A model generated the notes under the pieces. It was not told the DNA's origin and did no database searches. It saw only the letters and a list, made by a program, of their open reading frames with translations. 64,000 bases of DNA, taken from the NCBI RefSeq assembly GCF_000961885.1, contig NZ_JZKH01000004.1, forward strand, positions 108,635 to 172,634, given 5' to 3'. Both the position numbers and the translations under genes were made by a program. Positions 44,644-53,613 of this stretch are shown in pieces (position 1 is the stretch's first letter; every line of letters starts with the position of its first letter). This DNA is from Streptomyces rubellomurinus. Lineage in GTDB: Bacteria; Actinomycetota; Actinomycetes; Streptomycetales; Streptomycetaceae.

Positions 44644-45828
44644 TCAGGGCCGGAACAGCACCTTGACGGCGCCGTCCTGCTTGGCCTGGAACATCTCGTA
44701 GGCGGCCGGCGCCTCGGCGAGTGGGACGTGGTGGGTGGCGAACTGCTCGACGCCGAGCGGGTCGCCGTCAGTGACCAGCGGCAGCAGGTCGGACATCCAG
44801 CGCAGGACGTTGGCCTGGCCCATCCGGACGGTGAGCTGCTTGTCGAACATGGTCAGCAGCGGCAGCGGGTCGGTCATGCCGCCGTACACGCCCGAGACGG
44901 ACAGCGTTCCGCCGCGCCGGACCATGTCGACGGCCAGGTGCAGGGCGTGCAGGCGGTCCAGGCCGACCCGGGACATCAGCCGGGCGGCGAGGGCGTCGGG
45001 CAGCAGCGAGGTCATCCGCTGGGCCGCGGTGGCGGCCGGGGAACCGTGGGCCTCCATGCCGACCGCGTCGATCACCGCGCACGGGCCCCGGCCGCCGGTC
45101 AGCTCGCGGGCCGCCTCGACCACCCGGCTGCCGAGCCGGCCGAGGTCGAGCACGTCGACCCCGCGCCGCTTCGCACGGTCCAGCCGTTCGGGCACGAGGT
45201 CGATCCCGATCACGGTGCCGGCGCCCCGGTGAGCGGCGATGCGGGTGCACATGTCGCCGATGGGGCCGAGGCCGAGCACCGCCACGCTGCCGCCCGGCGG
45301 GACGCCGGCGTACTCGACGGCCTGCCAGGCGGTCGGAAGGACGTCGGTGAGCAGGACGAAGCGGTCGTCGGGGGGCCCGTGCGGGACGGCGACCGGCAGG
45401 GTGTTGCCGAAGGGTACCCGCAGGAGTTCGGCCTGCCCGCCCGGGACCTGTCCGTAGAGCTTGGTGTAGCCGAACAGGGCCGCGCCGGTGCCGTAGGCGT
45501 GGACCTGGGTGGTTTCGCATTGGGACTGCAGCCCTCGGACGCACATGAAGCAGGTGCCGCAGGAGATGTTGAACGGCACGATGACCCGGTCGCCGGGCGT
45601 GAGCGCGTGGACGCCCGGTCCGGTCTCGCGCACGATGCCCATGGCCTCGTGACCGAGGATGTCGCCTTCGTCGAGGAAGGCGCCGAGGACCTCGTACAGG
45701 TGCAGGTCGGAGCCGCACAGGCCGGTGGTGGTGATCTCCACGAGGATGTCCGTCGGTTCCTCGATCCGCGGGTCGGGCACGCTCCGTACCTCGACTGTGC
45801 GGCGGCCCTGCCAGGTGACTGCTTTCAT
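44644..45828 (-). CDS. Zinc-dependent alcohol dehydrogenase (formaldehyde-dehydrogenase-like)
   Basis: A 394-residue zinc MDR. Catalytic zinc ligands are in T-T-G-L-C-G-S-D-L-H and G-H-E-A-M-G, and structural zinc in C-G-T-C-F-M-C-V-R-G-L-Q-S-Q-C. Cofactor motif G-L-G-P-I-G. The insert after residue 240 (M-E-A-H-G-S-P-A-A-T) is like glutathione-independent formaldehyde dehydrogenase-type enzymes. Substrate unknown. GGAGGAGGAAC precedes the ATG at 45828. Convergent with the LAL gene. Confidence 0.92.
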   Translation of the reverse strand: MKAVTWQGRRTVEVRSVPDPRIEEPTDILVEITTTGLCGSDLHLYEVLGAFLDEGDILGHEAMGIVRETGPGVHALTPGDRVIVPFNISCGTCFMCVRGLQSQCETTQVHAYGTGAALFGYTKLYGQVPGGQAELLRVPFGNTLPVAVPHGPPDDRFVLLTDVLPTAWQAVEYAGVPPGGSVAVLGLGPIGDMCTRIAAHRGAGTVIGIDLVPERLDRAKRRGVDVLDLGRLGSRVVEAARELTGGRGPCAVIDAVGMEAHGSPAATAAQRMTSLLPDALAARLMSRVGLDRLHALHLAVDMVRRGGTLSVSGVYGGMTDPLPLLTMFDKQLTVRMGQANVLRWMSDLLPLVTDGDPLGVEQFATHHVPLAEAPAAYEMFQAKQDGAVKVLFRP

Positions 45829-46016
45829 CGTTCCTCCTCCGGGTCCGTGGCACCGGGCAAGGGGCTCAGCGCCACTGGGCGGTCGGTTCGTTGTTGCGGT
45901 GCGCGGCCCGCTCGCCGAGAACGGTGAGCCGGTGGAGCACGCCGCCCCTGCGGTGGCTGCGGGCGGCGGCGGCCCCGGAGAGGCGGGCATGCCGGCGGTG
46001 CGGCGCACGAGCTGCG

Positions 46017-46550
46017 TCACGGGCCTGGTCGCAGCTGGTCGTGGAGGAGCTGCAGCGCGGCCGTGACCGCGGCGTCCCGGATGTCGTCCGGCCGGGTGGA
46101 GGGGGCTGTCGGTTCGGTCGTGCGGCAGCCGTGCGGATGGGCGACGGCGACGTAGACGGTGCCCACGGGTTGCCCGTCCTGAGGGGCTGGGCCGGCGACA
46201 CCGGTGGTGGCCAGGCCGTAGGTCGCGCCGGTGACGGCGCGAGCTCCCCGGGCCATCTGCGCGGCGACCTGCGGGTCCACCGCTCCGGCACGCGCGAGGA
46301 GGGCGGCGTCGACGTGCAGCACGCGCGCCTTCACGTCAGTGGCGTAGGCGACGACGCCCCCCAGGAACGTCTCACCCGCACCCGGGGCGTCTGCCAGGGC
46401 CGCCGCGAGACGCCCGGCGGTCAGCGATTCGGCGACGGCCACGGTGTGCCCGGAGGCGGCCAGCGCCGCGGTGATCTGCCGGACCAGAACGGATCGCCGA
46501 GCGGGAGCGGCCTGCTCGCCGCGCTTGTCCTGGCTGGTCCGGTGTGACAC
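46017..46550 (-). CDS. pncC: CinA C-terminal/PncC-type NMN amidohydrolase
   Basis: A 177-residue CinA-C domain protein. A-V-A-E-S-L-T-A-G-R-L holds the catalytic Ser, V-A-Y-A-T-D-V-K-A-R-V-L the catalytic Lys, and T-G-V-A-G-P the conserved loop. It deamidates nicotinamide mononucleotide in pyridine nucleotide salvage. The GTG at 46550 lies 10 bases after the stop of the decarboxylase gene, so the two form an operon. The N-terminal 20 residues are extra compared with the core domain. Confidence 0.9.
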   Translation of the reverse strand: MSHRTSQDKRGEQAAPARRSVLVRQITAALAASGHTVAVAESLTAGRLAAALADAPGAGETFLGGVVAYATDVKARVLHVDAALLARAGAVDPQVAAQMARGARAVTGATYGLATTGVAGPAPQDGQPVGTVYVAVAHPHGCRTTEPTAPSTRPDDIRDAAVTAALQLLHDQLRPGP

Positions 46551-46560
46551 TGCGCTCGCC

Positions 46561-48024
46561 CTATTCGACGCTGACGCGGATCGTGTCGAGCGCTGGGTCG
46601 GCGCTGTCGGGAACGAGCATGCCCGCCTCGATGCCGCTGCGCAGGTAGTCGAGGACGTCCTGGTTCAGGCGCTCGCCGGGCAGGGCGGCGGGGATGCCGG
46701 GCGGGTAGGGGGTGAGCATCTCGGCGACGGTCCGTCCGGCCGCCTTCTCGACGGGGACCTGTTCGGTGGGTCCGAAGAACGCGTCGCGCGGCAGCAGGGC
46801 CTGCTCCAGCCGCAGCCGCTCGGGGCTCGGCAGGTGGACGCGGGGCGCCGGCCGCAGATCGGGCGCGATCACGGTCAGCTCCCGCAGTCCGTTCAGCAGG
46901 GCGTCGGTGGTGGTCGTGTCGTCGGCGTGGGTGAGTTGGGCGCTGACCCTGCGGTGGTCGCACAGGTGGAGGGCGAGATGGTGGTGGGAGCGCAGCCAGT
47001 CGCCGGCTCGGTAGCCGGTGGTGCCCAGGTCCGTGATGTCGACGATGACCTGGAGCGGGTCGAGGTCGGCCGCGTGTCCGGGCGAGCAGAAGTCGTCGCG
47101 GCCGTGGACGTGCAGTCCGTCGAGCTCCTGGACGCGCTCGCGGACGGTGTCGGCGAGGTCGAGTGCGTGGTCGTAGAGGGCGCGGCCGTGCTGGACCATC
47201 TGGCGGCGCCAGCCGTCGAGGGCGGCGTAGACCAGGGTGGAGGGGCTGGTGGTGCCGAGCAGGTCCTCGCGCTGCTTCAGGGCGGTCCGGTCGACGAGGT
47301 CGCCCTGGAGGTGGAAGACGGAGCTCTGCTCCAGGCCGGAGCCCATCTTGTGGACGGAGGTGACGCACACGTCGGCGCCGGCGTCCATCGCCCAGCGGGG
47401 CAGGCGGGGGTGGAAGGGCAGGTGCGCGCCCCACGCCTCGTCCACGATCAAGGGCTTTCCGGCGGCGTGGCAGGCCTCGGCGATCGCCTCGAGGTCGGCG
47501 CACGTCCCGTACGGGGTGGGGGAGGTGACCAGGGCGCCGCGGGCGTCGGGGTGCTCGTGCAGGGCGGCGCGGACGGACTCGGCGGACGGCGGGTGGGCCA
47601 GGTGCAGGTCGGCGTCCCACTGGGGCTCGACCCACACCGGGCGGATGCCGGCCAGGATGAGCCCGGCGATGACCGACTTGTGCGCGTCCCGGCCCACCAG
47701 CAGCTTCTGGTGCGGCCCGGCGACCGCGAGCATCGCGGCCTTGACGGACAGGGAGCTGCCGCAGGTGGAGAAGAAGGTGTGATCGGCGCCGACCGCCTCG
47801 GCCATCAGTTCCTGGGCGTGCCGGAGGATGCCGCGGGTGTCGGTCCGGTCGTCCAGCCCGCCGGTGGCCAGCACGTCGGAGCGGAAGACGTCCGCGCCCA
47901 GCGCCTGGATGACGCGGGGGTCGGCGCCGCGGCCCTGCTTGTGGCCGGGTGGGGTGAACACGGTCAGGGGGTTGGCGTGGAAGGCCGCGAGGGCTTCGAG
48001 TACCGGTGCCTGGGACTGGTCCAT
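46561..48024 (-). CDS. Orn/Lys/Arg decarboxylase-family PLP enzyme
   Basis: A 487-residue fold-type I PLP enzyme. The family N-terminus is clear (F-T-P-P-G-H-K-Q-G-R-G), with F-S-T-C-G-S-S-L-S, D-E-A-W-G-A-H and the PLP lysine in S-V-H-K-M-G-S-G. The length fits the short actinobacterial and Bacillus-type decarboxylases (SpeA/YaaO) lacking the extra wing domain. Likely makes cadaverine, agmatine or putrescine; which one is not evident. First gene of an operon with pncC. A 13-bp tandem repeat lies upstream. Confidence 0.9.
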   Translation of the reverse strand: MDQSQAPVLEALAAFHANPLTVFTPPGHKQGRGADPRVIQALGADVFRSDVLATGGLDDRTDTRGILRHAQELMAEAVGADHTFFSTCGSSLSVKAAMLAVAGPHQKLLVGRDAHKSVIAGLILAGIRPVWVEPQWDADLHLAHPPSAESVRAALHEHPDARGALVTSPTPYGTCADLEAIAEACHAAGKPLIVDEAWGAHLPFHPRLPRWAMDAGADVCVTSVHKMGSGLEQSSVFHLQGDLVDRTALKQREDLLGTTSPSTLVYAALDGWRRQMVQHGRALYDHALDLADTVRERVQELDGLHVHGRDDFCSPGHAADLDPLQVIVDITDLGTTGYRAGDWLRSHHHLALHLCDHRRVSAQLTHADDTTTTDALLNGLRELTVIAPDLRPAPRVHLPSPERLRLEQALLPRDAFFGPTEQVPVEKAAGRTVAEMLTPYPPGIPAALPGERLNQDVLDYLRSGIEAGMLVPDSADPALDTIRVSVE

Positions 48025-48064
48025 GCCGGCGCGTCTGCCCGCAGCCCGTGGCGGGAAACGGGGG

Positions 48065-48129
48065 CACCGGACGGCGGTACCGGACGGCGGAACAGGACGG
48101 CGGAACAGGACGGCGGTACCGGACACGCC
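48065..48129. repeat. 13-bp tandem repeat, five units
   Basis: Units of (C/T)ACCGGACGGCGG and AACAGGACGGCGG alternate, with a degenerate last copy. Located 40 bases upstream of the decarboxylase start, in its leader or promoter. Confidence 0.82.
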
Positions 48130-48183
48130 GGCACCGCCGTTCGCCGTCCGCGCCCGGTCAGCCGGCCGCCCGGGTGAACCGGA

Positions 48184-49458
48184 TCATCCCGCCCGTGGCG
48201 CGGGGCTGAGCACGGACAGGCCCGAGCCCGCGCCTCGTGGGGAAGCGACGGCGGCGCCCGCCGGCCGGGAGAAGTCGCCGGTGACGGGGGCCGCGGTGGC
48301 GAGGGTGCCGGCGTCGGCGGTGAGGTGGGCGAGGTCGTCGACGACGTCGGCCAGCGAGCGGCGGCGGGCGAGGACGGCCCGCTGCCGGTCGGCGCCCGTG
48401 CCGGCGGTCATCCGCTCCTTGAGAAGCAGGCTCGCGAGGACGAGGTCGCCGGATCGTTCCAGGGCGGGCGTGGCCAGGTCCATCAGCTCGGTGACCAGCA
48501 GGGCCATCGGCAGGCGCCGGCCGGTGGACGGGTGTGTGCCGACGCTGGTGAGTCCGCCGAGCGCGGCCTGCCGGTGGGCTTCGCGCAGGACGGCGGCAGG
48601 CATCCGCGGTGGCGGTGCGCCACGGTGGTGCGCGGCGAGGAACGTGTGCGCGAGGGCCCGCAGCAGGACGGCGAGCAGGAGCGGGGTCCTCACGTCCGCG
48701 TTGGTGTCGGCGATCCGCACCTCCAGGGTGGGCAGGTGTTCGGAGGGCCGTGCGTACCAGTACAGCATCTTGCGGTCGAGGATCACGCGCTGGGCGAGCA
48801 GCCTGTTCACGGTTCGCTCGTAGCCCTCCGCGTCGAGCGCGGGCGCGGGTCCGCAGGTCGGCCAGGCCAGGTAGCGGCCGGCGCGCAGGCTCGCGGCGCC
48901 GCGGTCCAGTCCTTCGCAGAAGGGCGAGTTGACGCACAGCGCCTGCAGGGCGGGCAGCCAGGGGCTCAGGTGCGCGCTGATCGCCAGGGCCTCGACGCGG
49001 TCGAGGTCGCCGAGGTGGACGTGGCAGCCGCAGATCTCACCGCCGCGCTGGTCGGCGGTCCGGTGCACGTGGGCGGCGACGCGCCGGTAGCGGTCGGTCG
49101 GCGTGACCGGCAGCGGATGGCGGCTGGGCAGGACGGCGAGGCCGCTGGCGACCAGGCGGCACCCGGCGCTCTCGGCCGCCGCCACCATGGTCCGGCGTGC
49201 GGCGACCAGCTCCGCGTGCAGGGCCGAGGCACTCGTGACGGGCCGGGTGCACGTCTCGACCTGGGTGGCCAGGAACTCGTACTGCGCCCGGTCTCCGAGG
49301 GTCCGGGCCGCCCGGGGCACCACGAGCTGCGCGCGCGCAGCGGTGGACCGGGTGGCCGGATCGACCAGCAGGAACTCCTCCTCGACCCCGAATCTGAGGA
49401 CCCGGCCGGGGTCGCCCCGCAGCCGTGCGTCACCGCGTGGAAATCCGTTGTGCGTCAT
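48184..49458 (-). CDS. YbdK/GCS2-type carboxylate-amine ligase
   Basis: A 424-residue ATP-dependent ligase of the glutamate-cysteine ligase 2 family. It has R-F-G-V-E-E-E-F-L-L-V-D at the N-terminus, Q-V-E-T-C-T-R-P-V, C-G-C-H-V-H-L-G-D, and R-I-A-D-T-N-A-D-V. Some actinobacterial relatives act in ergothioneine synthesis (EgtA) but no other egt gene is near. The C-terminal 35 residues are Ala/Gly-rich. ATG 49458 is chosen; GGGAG lies 9 bases upstream. Divergent from the LLM gene. Confidence 0.9.
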   Translation of the reverse strand: MTHNGFPRGDARLRGDPGRVLRFGVEEEFLLVDPATRSTAARAQLVVPRAARTLGDRAQYEFLATQVETCTRPVTSASALHAELVAARRTMVAAAESAGCRLVASGLAVLPSRHPLPVTPTDRYRRVAAHVHRTADQRGGEICGCHVHLGDLDRVEALAISAHLSPWLPALQALCVNSPFCEGLDRGAASLRAGRYLAWPTCGPAPALDAEGYERTVNRLLAQRVILDRKMLYWYARPSEHLPTLEVRIADTNADVRTPLLLAVLLRALAHTFLAAHHRGAPPPRMPAAVLREAHRQAALGGLTSVGTHPSTGRRLPMALLVTELMDLATPALERSGDLVLASLLLKERMTAGTGADRQRAVLARRRSLADVVDDLAHLTADAGTLATAAPVTGDFSRPAGAAVASPRGAGSGLSVLSPAPRAG

Positions 49459-49612
49459 GGAACCGTGCTCCCGGGACCAACGATTGTCGCTGGGCGTATG
49501 TCCCGCGCGCACGGGCGGAAACCGCGCCGCCCCGGCCGGCACGGTCCGCGCGCAGTCGCGGGAATCGGGCCTCTCGGTGTGCAGGGCGCCACGACCGGGG
49601 CAGACGCGGGGC

Positions 49613-50581
49613 ATGGTGAAGATCGGATACACGATGATGACCGAGCAGCGCGACCCCCGCGGGCTGGTCGAGGACGTGGTGCTCGCGGAGCAGGCCGGTT
49701 TCGACTTCTCGGTGATCTCCGACCACTCCTTCCCGTGGCTGGACGAGCAGGGCCACGCCCCGTACGCCTGGGCCGTGCTCGGCGCAGCCGCGCACGCCAC
49801 CTCCCGGATCCCGCTGATGACCTACGTGACCTGCCCGACGTTCCGCTACCACCCGGTGGTGGTGGCGCAGAAGGCCGCGACGGTGCAGCTGCTGTCCGAG
49901 GGCCGTTTCCGGCTCGGGCTCGGCAGCGGCGAGAACCTCAACGAGCATGTCGTCGGCCGGGGTTGGCCTGCGGTGACGGTCCGTCAGGCGATGCTCGCCG
50001 AGGCCGTGCAGATCATCCGCGCCCTGTTCGACGGCGGCTACGTCACCCGCCGGGGCCGCTACTTCGACGTCGACGGCGCCCGACTGTGGGACCTGCCGGA
50101 CCGGCCGCCACCGATCGGCATCGCGGTCTCGGGGCCGGACTCGTGCGAGCTGGCGGGCCGGCTGGCCGACCTGGTGATCGCCGTGGAACCGGACCCCGCG
50201 CTCATCGCGGGCTTCGCGGAGCACGGCGGGGCCGGGAAGCCGGCGGTGGGCCAGCTGCCGGTGTGCTGGGACACCGACCGGGACGCGGCGGTACGCCGGG
50301 CCCACGAGCAGTTCCGCTGGTTCGGGGGCGGCTGGAAGGTCAACGCCGAGCTGCCCGGGACCGCCGGCTTCGCCGCTGCCAGCCGATTCGTCCGGCCCGA
50401 TGACGTCGCCGAGGCGATCCCGTGCGGTGACCGGGTGGAGGACTTCGTCGAGGCGGTACGGCCCTTCGCGGACGCCGGGTTCGACGAGGTGGCGCTCGTC
50501 CAGGTCGGCGGCGACAGCCAGCCGGCGTTCCTCGACTGGGCCGGGAGCGCCCTGCTGCCCGCGCTTCGCGCCGCCCTCTGA
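49613..50581 (+). CDS. LLM-class (F420-dependent) oxidoreductase
   Basis: A 322-residue TIM-barrel oxidoreductase of the luciferase-like family. It has I-G-Y-T-M-M-T-E-Q, F-S-V-I-S-D-H-S-F-P-W, L-M-T-Y-V-T-C-P-T-F-R-Y-H-P and G-R-F-R-L-G-L-G-S-G-E-N-L-N-E-H. The last motif is that of the F420-dependent G6PDH-related subfamily (TIGR03557 as I recall). F420 use and substrate are inferred. Confidence 0.9.
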   Translation: MVKIGYTMMTEQRDPRGLVEDVVLAEQAGFDFSVISDHSFPWLDEQGHAPYAWAVLGAAAHATSRIPLMTYVTCPTFRYHPVVVAQKAATVQLLSEGRFRLGLGSGENLNEHVVGRGWPAVTVRQAMLAEAVQIIRALFDGGYVTRRGRYFDVDGARLWDLPDRPPPIGIAVSGPDSCELAGRLADLVIAVEPDPALIAGFAEHGGAGKPAVGQLPVCWDTDRDAAVRRAHEQFRWFGGGWKVNAELPGTAGFAAASRFVRPDDVAEAIPCGDRVEDFVEAVRPFADAGFDEVALVQVGGDSQPAFLDWAGSALLPALRAAL

Positions 50582-50667
50582 GCCCTCTGAGCCGGCCTTC
50601 CTGCCGCCGTCCCGACGACGAGGACGGCCGGGTCGGTGTGCGGACACTGCGGGGAGTGCCGAATTAC

Positions 50668-50697
50668 TTGACACTCTCAACTGTTCAGTCCTATCGT
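50668..50697 (+). promoter_or_regulatory. Sigma-70-like promoter upstream of the MDR reductase
   Basis: TTGACA at 50668-50673, 18-base spacer, TATCGT at 50692-50697, in a stretch much less GC-rich than the surroundings. Confidence 0.6.
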
Positions 50698-50702
50698 TTC
50701 GG

Positions 50703-50714
50703 CATTACTTAATG
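50703..50714 (+). promoter_or_regulatory. Small palindrome next to the promoter
   Basis: CATTACTTAATG (5-bp arms) directly after the -10, with a second ATTACTT at 50663. A plausible repressor site; no regulator gene adjoins it. Confidence 0.4.
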
Positions 50715-50761
50715 GGATGAACCATCGAGTGAGTCAACACTTCTTGCGAGGAGCACCACCC

Positions 50762-51688
50762 ATGAAGGCCATCACCTACCGCAGCTACGGCGGACCGGAC
50801 GTCCTGGAGTACGGGGACGTGCCCGAGCCCAAGCTCGGCCCGGACTCCGTCCTGGTCCGCGTGGCGGCGGCGTCGGTCAACCCGGTCGACTGGAAGATCC
50901 AGGCCGGTTACCTCGACGGCATGATGGACGTGGTCTTCCCCGTGATCCCGGGCTGGGACGTCGCCGGTGTCGTGGAGCGGGTCGGCGTCGGCGTGACCGA
51001 GTTCACGCCGGGCGACGAGGTGATCGGCTACGTCCGCGAGGACATGGTCCGCCGCGGCACCTTCGCCGAGTACGTCGCCGCGCCCGTGCGCACCCTCGCC
51101 CGCAAGCCCGCCAACCTCGACTTCGCCGAGGCCGCCGGCCTGCCGCTGGCGGGCCTCACCGCCTACCAGGCGCTGACCGGCGCCCTGGAGCTCAAGCCGG
51201 GCGAGACGGTCCTGGTCCACGCGGCCGCCGGCGGGGTCGGCTCGCTCGCCGTCCAGATCGCCGTCGCCCTCGGCGCCCGGGTGATCGGCACCGCCAGCGA
51301 CCGCAACCACGACTACCTGCGCGGTCTCGGCGCCGAGCCGGTGGCCTACGGCGACGGCCTGGCCGAGCGCGTCCGCGCGCTGGCGCCGGAGGGCGTCGAC
51401 GCCGTACTCGACCTGGTGGGCGGCGAAGCCCTCGGGATCTCGCCGGCCCTGCTCGCGGAAGGCGGCCGCCTCGCCTCCGTCGCGGACGGCGCCGTCCTCG
51501 GCCTCGGCGGTCGCTACGTCTTCGTGCGCCCCGACGCCGCCGACCTCACCGCCCTGACCGACCTCGCCGAGAGCGGCCTGCTCACCGTCGAGGTCGCGGC
51601 GACGTTCCCCCTGGAGCAGACGGCCGACGCCCAGCGCCTCAACGCCGCCGGCCACACCCGCGGCAAGATCGTCGTCACCATCCCCTGA
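50762..51688 (+). CDS. MDR-family NADPH:quinone oxidoreductase
   Basis: A 308-residue zinc-less medium-chain reductase. It has K-A-I-T-Y-R-S-Y-G-G-P-D-V-L, A-S-V-N-P-V-D-W-K, G-W-D-V-A-G-V-V and cofactor motif A-A-A-G-G-V-G-S-L-A-V-Q. No zinc-binding cysteines. Likely reduces quinones or enones with NADPH. CGAGGAG precedes the ATG; a good promoter lies about 65 bases upstream. The following ABM protein is probably in the same transcript (59 bases apart). Confidence 0.93.
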   Translation: MKAITYRSYGGPDVLEYGDVPEPKLGPDSVLVRVAAASVNPVDWKIQAGYLDGMMDVVFPVIPGWDVAGVVERVGVGVTEFTPGDEVIGYVREDMVRRGTFAEYVAAPVRTLARKPANLDFAEAAGLPLAGLTAYQALTGALELKPGETVLVHAAAGGVGSLAVQIAVALGARVIGTASDRNHDYLRGLGAEPVAYGDGLAERVRALAPEGVDAVLDLVGGEALGISPALLAEGGRLASVADGAVLGLGGRYVFVRPDAADLTALTDLAESGLLTVEVAATFPLEQTADAQRLNAAGHTRGKIVVTIP

Positions 51689-51747
51689 CCCCCCGCCTGA
51701 ACCGCCCCCTCTCCAGGACCGTCCCGCACCACCCGGAAGGACCCGTC

Positions 51748-52035
51748 GTGTCCCTCGTCGTGATCACCGACTGGCTCGCCGACACCGGCGCCGAGCAGCA
51801 CGTCGCCGATCTGCTCCCCGCCGTCACCGAGGCCGCGCTCACCGAGCCCGGCGTGCTCTCCTACCGGGTGGTCCGCTCCCTGCGCGACCAGGGCGCCTTC
51901 GTCGTCTTCGCCGAGTACGAGGACGAGAACGCCCTGGCCGCCCACCGCGACAGCGTGCCCTACCAGCGACTGGTCCTCGCCGGCATCACCCCTCACCTCA
52001 TCGACCGCCAGGCCGAGGCCTACGCCCTCGTCTGA
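51748..52035 (+). CDS. Antibiotic biosynthesis monooxygenase-type protein
   Basis: A 95-residue ABM-fold protein: T-E-P-G-V-L-S-Y-R-V-V-R-S-L, F-V-V-F-A-E-Y-E-D-E-N-A-L-A-A-H. GTG start with GGAAGGA upstream. Paired with a quinone reductase, it resembles YgiN/quinol monooxygenase partners of quinone redox cycling. Overlaps the convergent permease gene by 16 bases. Confidence 0.86.
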   Translation: MSLVVITDWLADTGAEQHVADLLPAVTEAALTEPGVLSYRVVRSLRDQGAFVVFAEYEDENALAAHRDSVPYQRLVLAGITPHLIDRQAEAYALV

Positions 52036-52910
52036 CCCGACCCGCCTCCCCCTCCCCGGCGCGCCGCCTCCTCCGGGCCCGCGCCGGCCGATTCTCCGTC
52101 CTCCTGAACGCTGCCCCGAGCGCTCGGCCGCGGAAGGATCGTGTGTCTCGTGTGTCTACGGTCGCGTGTGCGCAGCCGGAACGTCGCGGAGGCCACGAGG
52201 GCGCTGCCCAGCAGCCACATCGGGCCCAGGAGCAGGTGGAGTCCGGGTGCGGTGGGGAGGAAGCCGGAGGTGACGCCGGCTTGCATGGCACCGTAGGAGG
52301 GGAGGAAGCGGACGATGCCGTTGCCGGAGGCCGGGTTGGCGACGGGGTTCTGCAGGCCCATGTCGATGAGGCTGAGCATGATGATCAGGAACATGCCCTC
52401 CAGTTCCCCGCGCAGTGCGACGCCCAGCATCACGCCGAGCCCGCCGAAGGCGAGGGCCGCCCCGAACAGTGACAGCCACAGCATGACGGGCTGATCGGGT
52501 ACCCAGTAGCAGCAGATGACGGCGACGGCGTAGGCGCAGATGAGCGCCGCCGCGAGGAGCAGGGAACTGAGCTTCGCCGCGAGGACGTGGGCGCGCGGGT
52601 AGCCGGCCATGGCCACGCGCTGGTCGAAGTGCGCGGATCGGTAGGTGGCGATGAACATCATGAAGCCGACGATCAGGGTGACCGCGTTGACGGCTCCGGA
52701 GATCTTGCTGATGTGGTTGCCGTCGACGGTGATGACCTGGTCGGAGGCCCGCAGCAGGAACGGGACCGGGGCGTTGGTGATGACCAGGTAGACCAGGGTG
52801 ATCCAGATCGGGATGAAGAACACGACCAGGGCCAGTGCGAGCCGGTTGCGCAGGTGTTCGACGAGGGCGTAGCCGGTGGCGATGCGGTAGCGGGTCCAGG
52901 CGCTCCGCAT
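52020..52910 (-). CDS. ABC-2-type permease
   Basis: A 296-residue membrane protein with six hydrophobic segments: L-A-L-A-L-V-V-F-F-I-P-I-W-I-T-L-V-Y-L near the N-terminus, then segments around residues 85, 125, 155, 180 and 235. The last 45 residues are a charged, Gly-rich cytosolic tail. It directly follows the ATPase gene (1 base gap) and completes a likely exporter for the product of the upstream isoprenyl synthase fusion. Confidence 0.85.
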   Translation of the reverse strand: MRSAWTRYRIATGYALVEHLRNRLALALVVFFIPIWITLVYLVITNAPVPFLLRASDQVITVDGNHISKISGAVNAVTLIVGFMMFIATYRSAHFDQRVAMAGYPRAHVLAAKLSSLLLAAALICAYAVAVICCYWVPDQPVMLWLSLFGAALAFGGLGVMLGVALRGELEGMFLIIMLSLIDMGLQNPVANPASGNGIVRFLPSYGAMQAGVTSGFLPTAPGLHLLLGPMWLLGSALVASATFRLRTRDRRHTRHTILPRPSARGSVQEDGESAGAGPEEAARRGGGGGSGQTRA

Positions 52911-52911
52911 G

Positions 52912-53562
52912 TCAGCCCGCCGCCGTGGTGCCGGAGCCCGCGATGACCGGTTGCCCCGCGCGGTGGGAGAGTTGGCCTGCCTCCAGGTGCCAGAGCCGGT
53001 CGAAACGGGCGATGTCGAAGGCCAGGTGGGAGACCACGAGGACGGAGCGCCCTCGGTCGCGCAGAATCGCCGCAAGGTCCCAGAAGCGCTCGTAGGTCTC
53101 CCAGTCGAAGCCCTGGTACGGCTCGTCGAGCAGGAGCAGCGGGGGGTCGTGCATGAGCGCGAGGGTGAGGTTGAGTTTCTGTTGTGTGCCGCCGCTGAGA
53201 GTGGCCACGCGGTGTCGGCGGTAGTCGGAGAAGTTCAGGATGTCCAGCAGTTCGTGGGCCTGCGCCAGATCGGGAAGGTCGTAGGAGATCTGGAAGAGGC
53301 GCAGGTGCTGGTCGACCGTCAACGCGGGGTTGAGGACCGTGTGCTGCGGACAGTAACCCAGGCCGACCGGGTAGGTGACGCTTCCGCGGTCGGGGGTGAG
53401 CAGACCGGCGAGGATGCGCAGCAGGGTGGACTTGCCGGCCCCGTTCTCGCCGACGATGCCGGCCAGGCAGCCCGGGGCGAGGGCCAGGTCGACTCCGCGC
53501 AGCACGTGGTGGCGGCCGTAGGACTTGTGGACGTCGGTGACGCGGAGGACTGGTGCGGGCAT
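52912..53562 (-). CDS. ABC transporter ATP-binding protein
   Basis: A 216-residue ATPase with Walker A G-E-N-G-A-G-K-S-T, signature L-S-G-G-T-Q-Q-K, Walker B L-L-L-L-D-E-P and switch S-H-L-A. The Q-loop is Y-C-P-Q-H-T. ATG at 53562 is used; a TTG just before it is also possible. It lies 51 bases downstream of the fusion synthase gene on the same strand, so synthesis and export are likely co-transcribed. Confidence 0.92.
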   Translation of the reverse strand: MPAPVLRVTDVHKSYGRHHVLRGVDLALAPGCLAGIVGENGAGKSTLLRILAGLLTPDRGSVTYPVGLGYCPQHTVLNPALTVDQHLRLFQISYDLPDLAQAHELLDILNFSDYRRHRVATLSGGTQQKLNLTLALMHDPPLLLLDEPYQGFDWETYERFWDLAAILRDRGRSVLVVSHLAFDIARFDRLWHLEAGQLSHRAGQPVIAGSGTTAAG

Positions 53563-53613
53563 CAAGGGTTCCGGGGATGGGAGGGGGCGAGGTGCTTGTC
53601 GGTGGGCGGTGTG

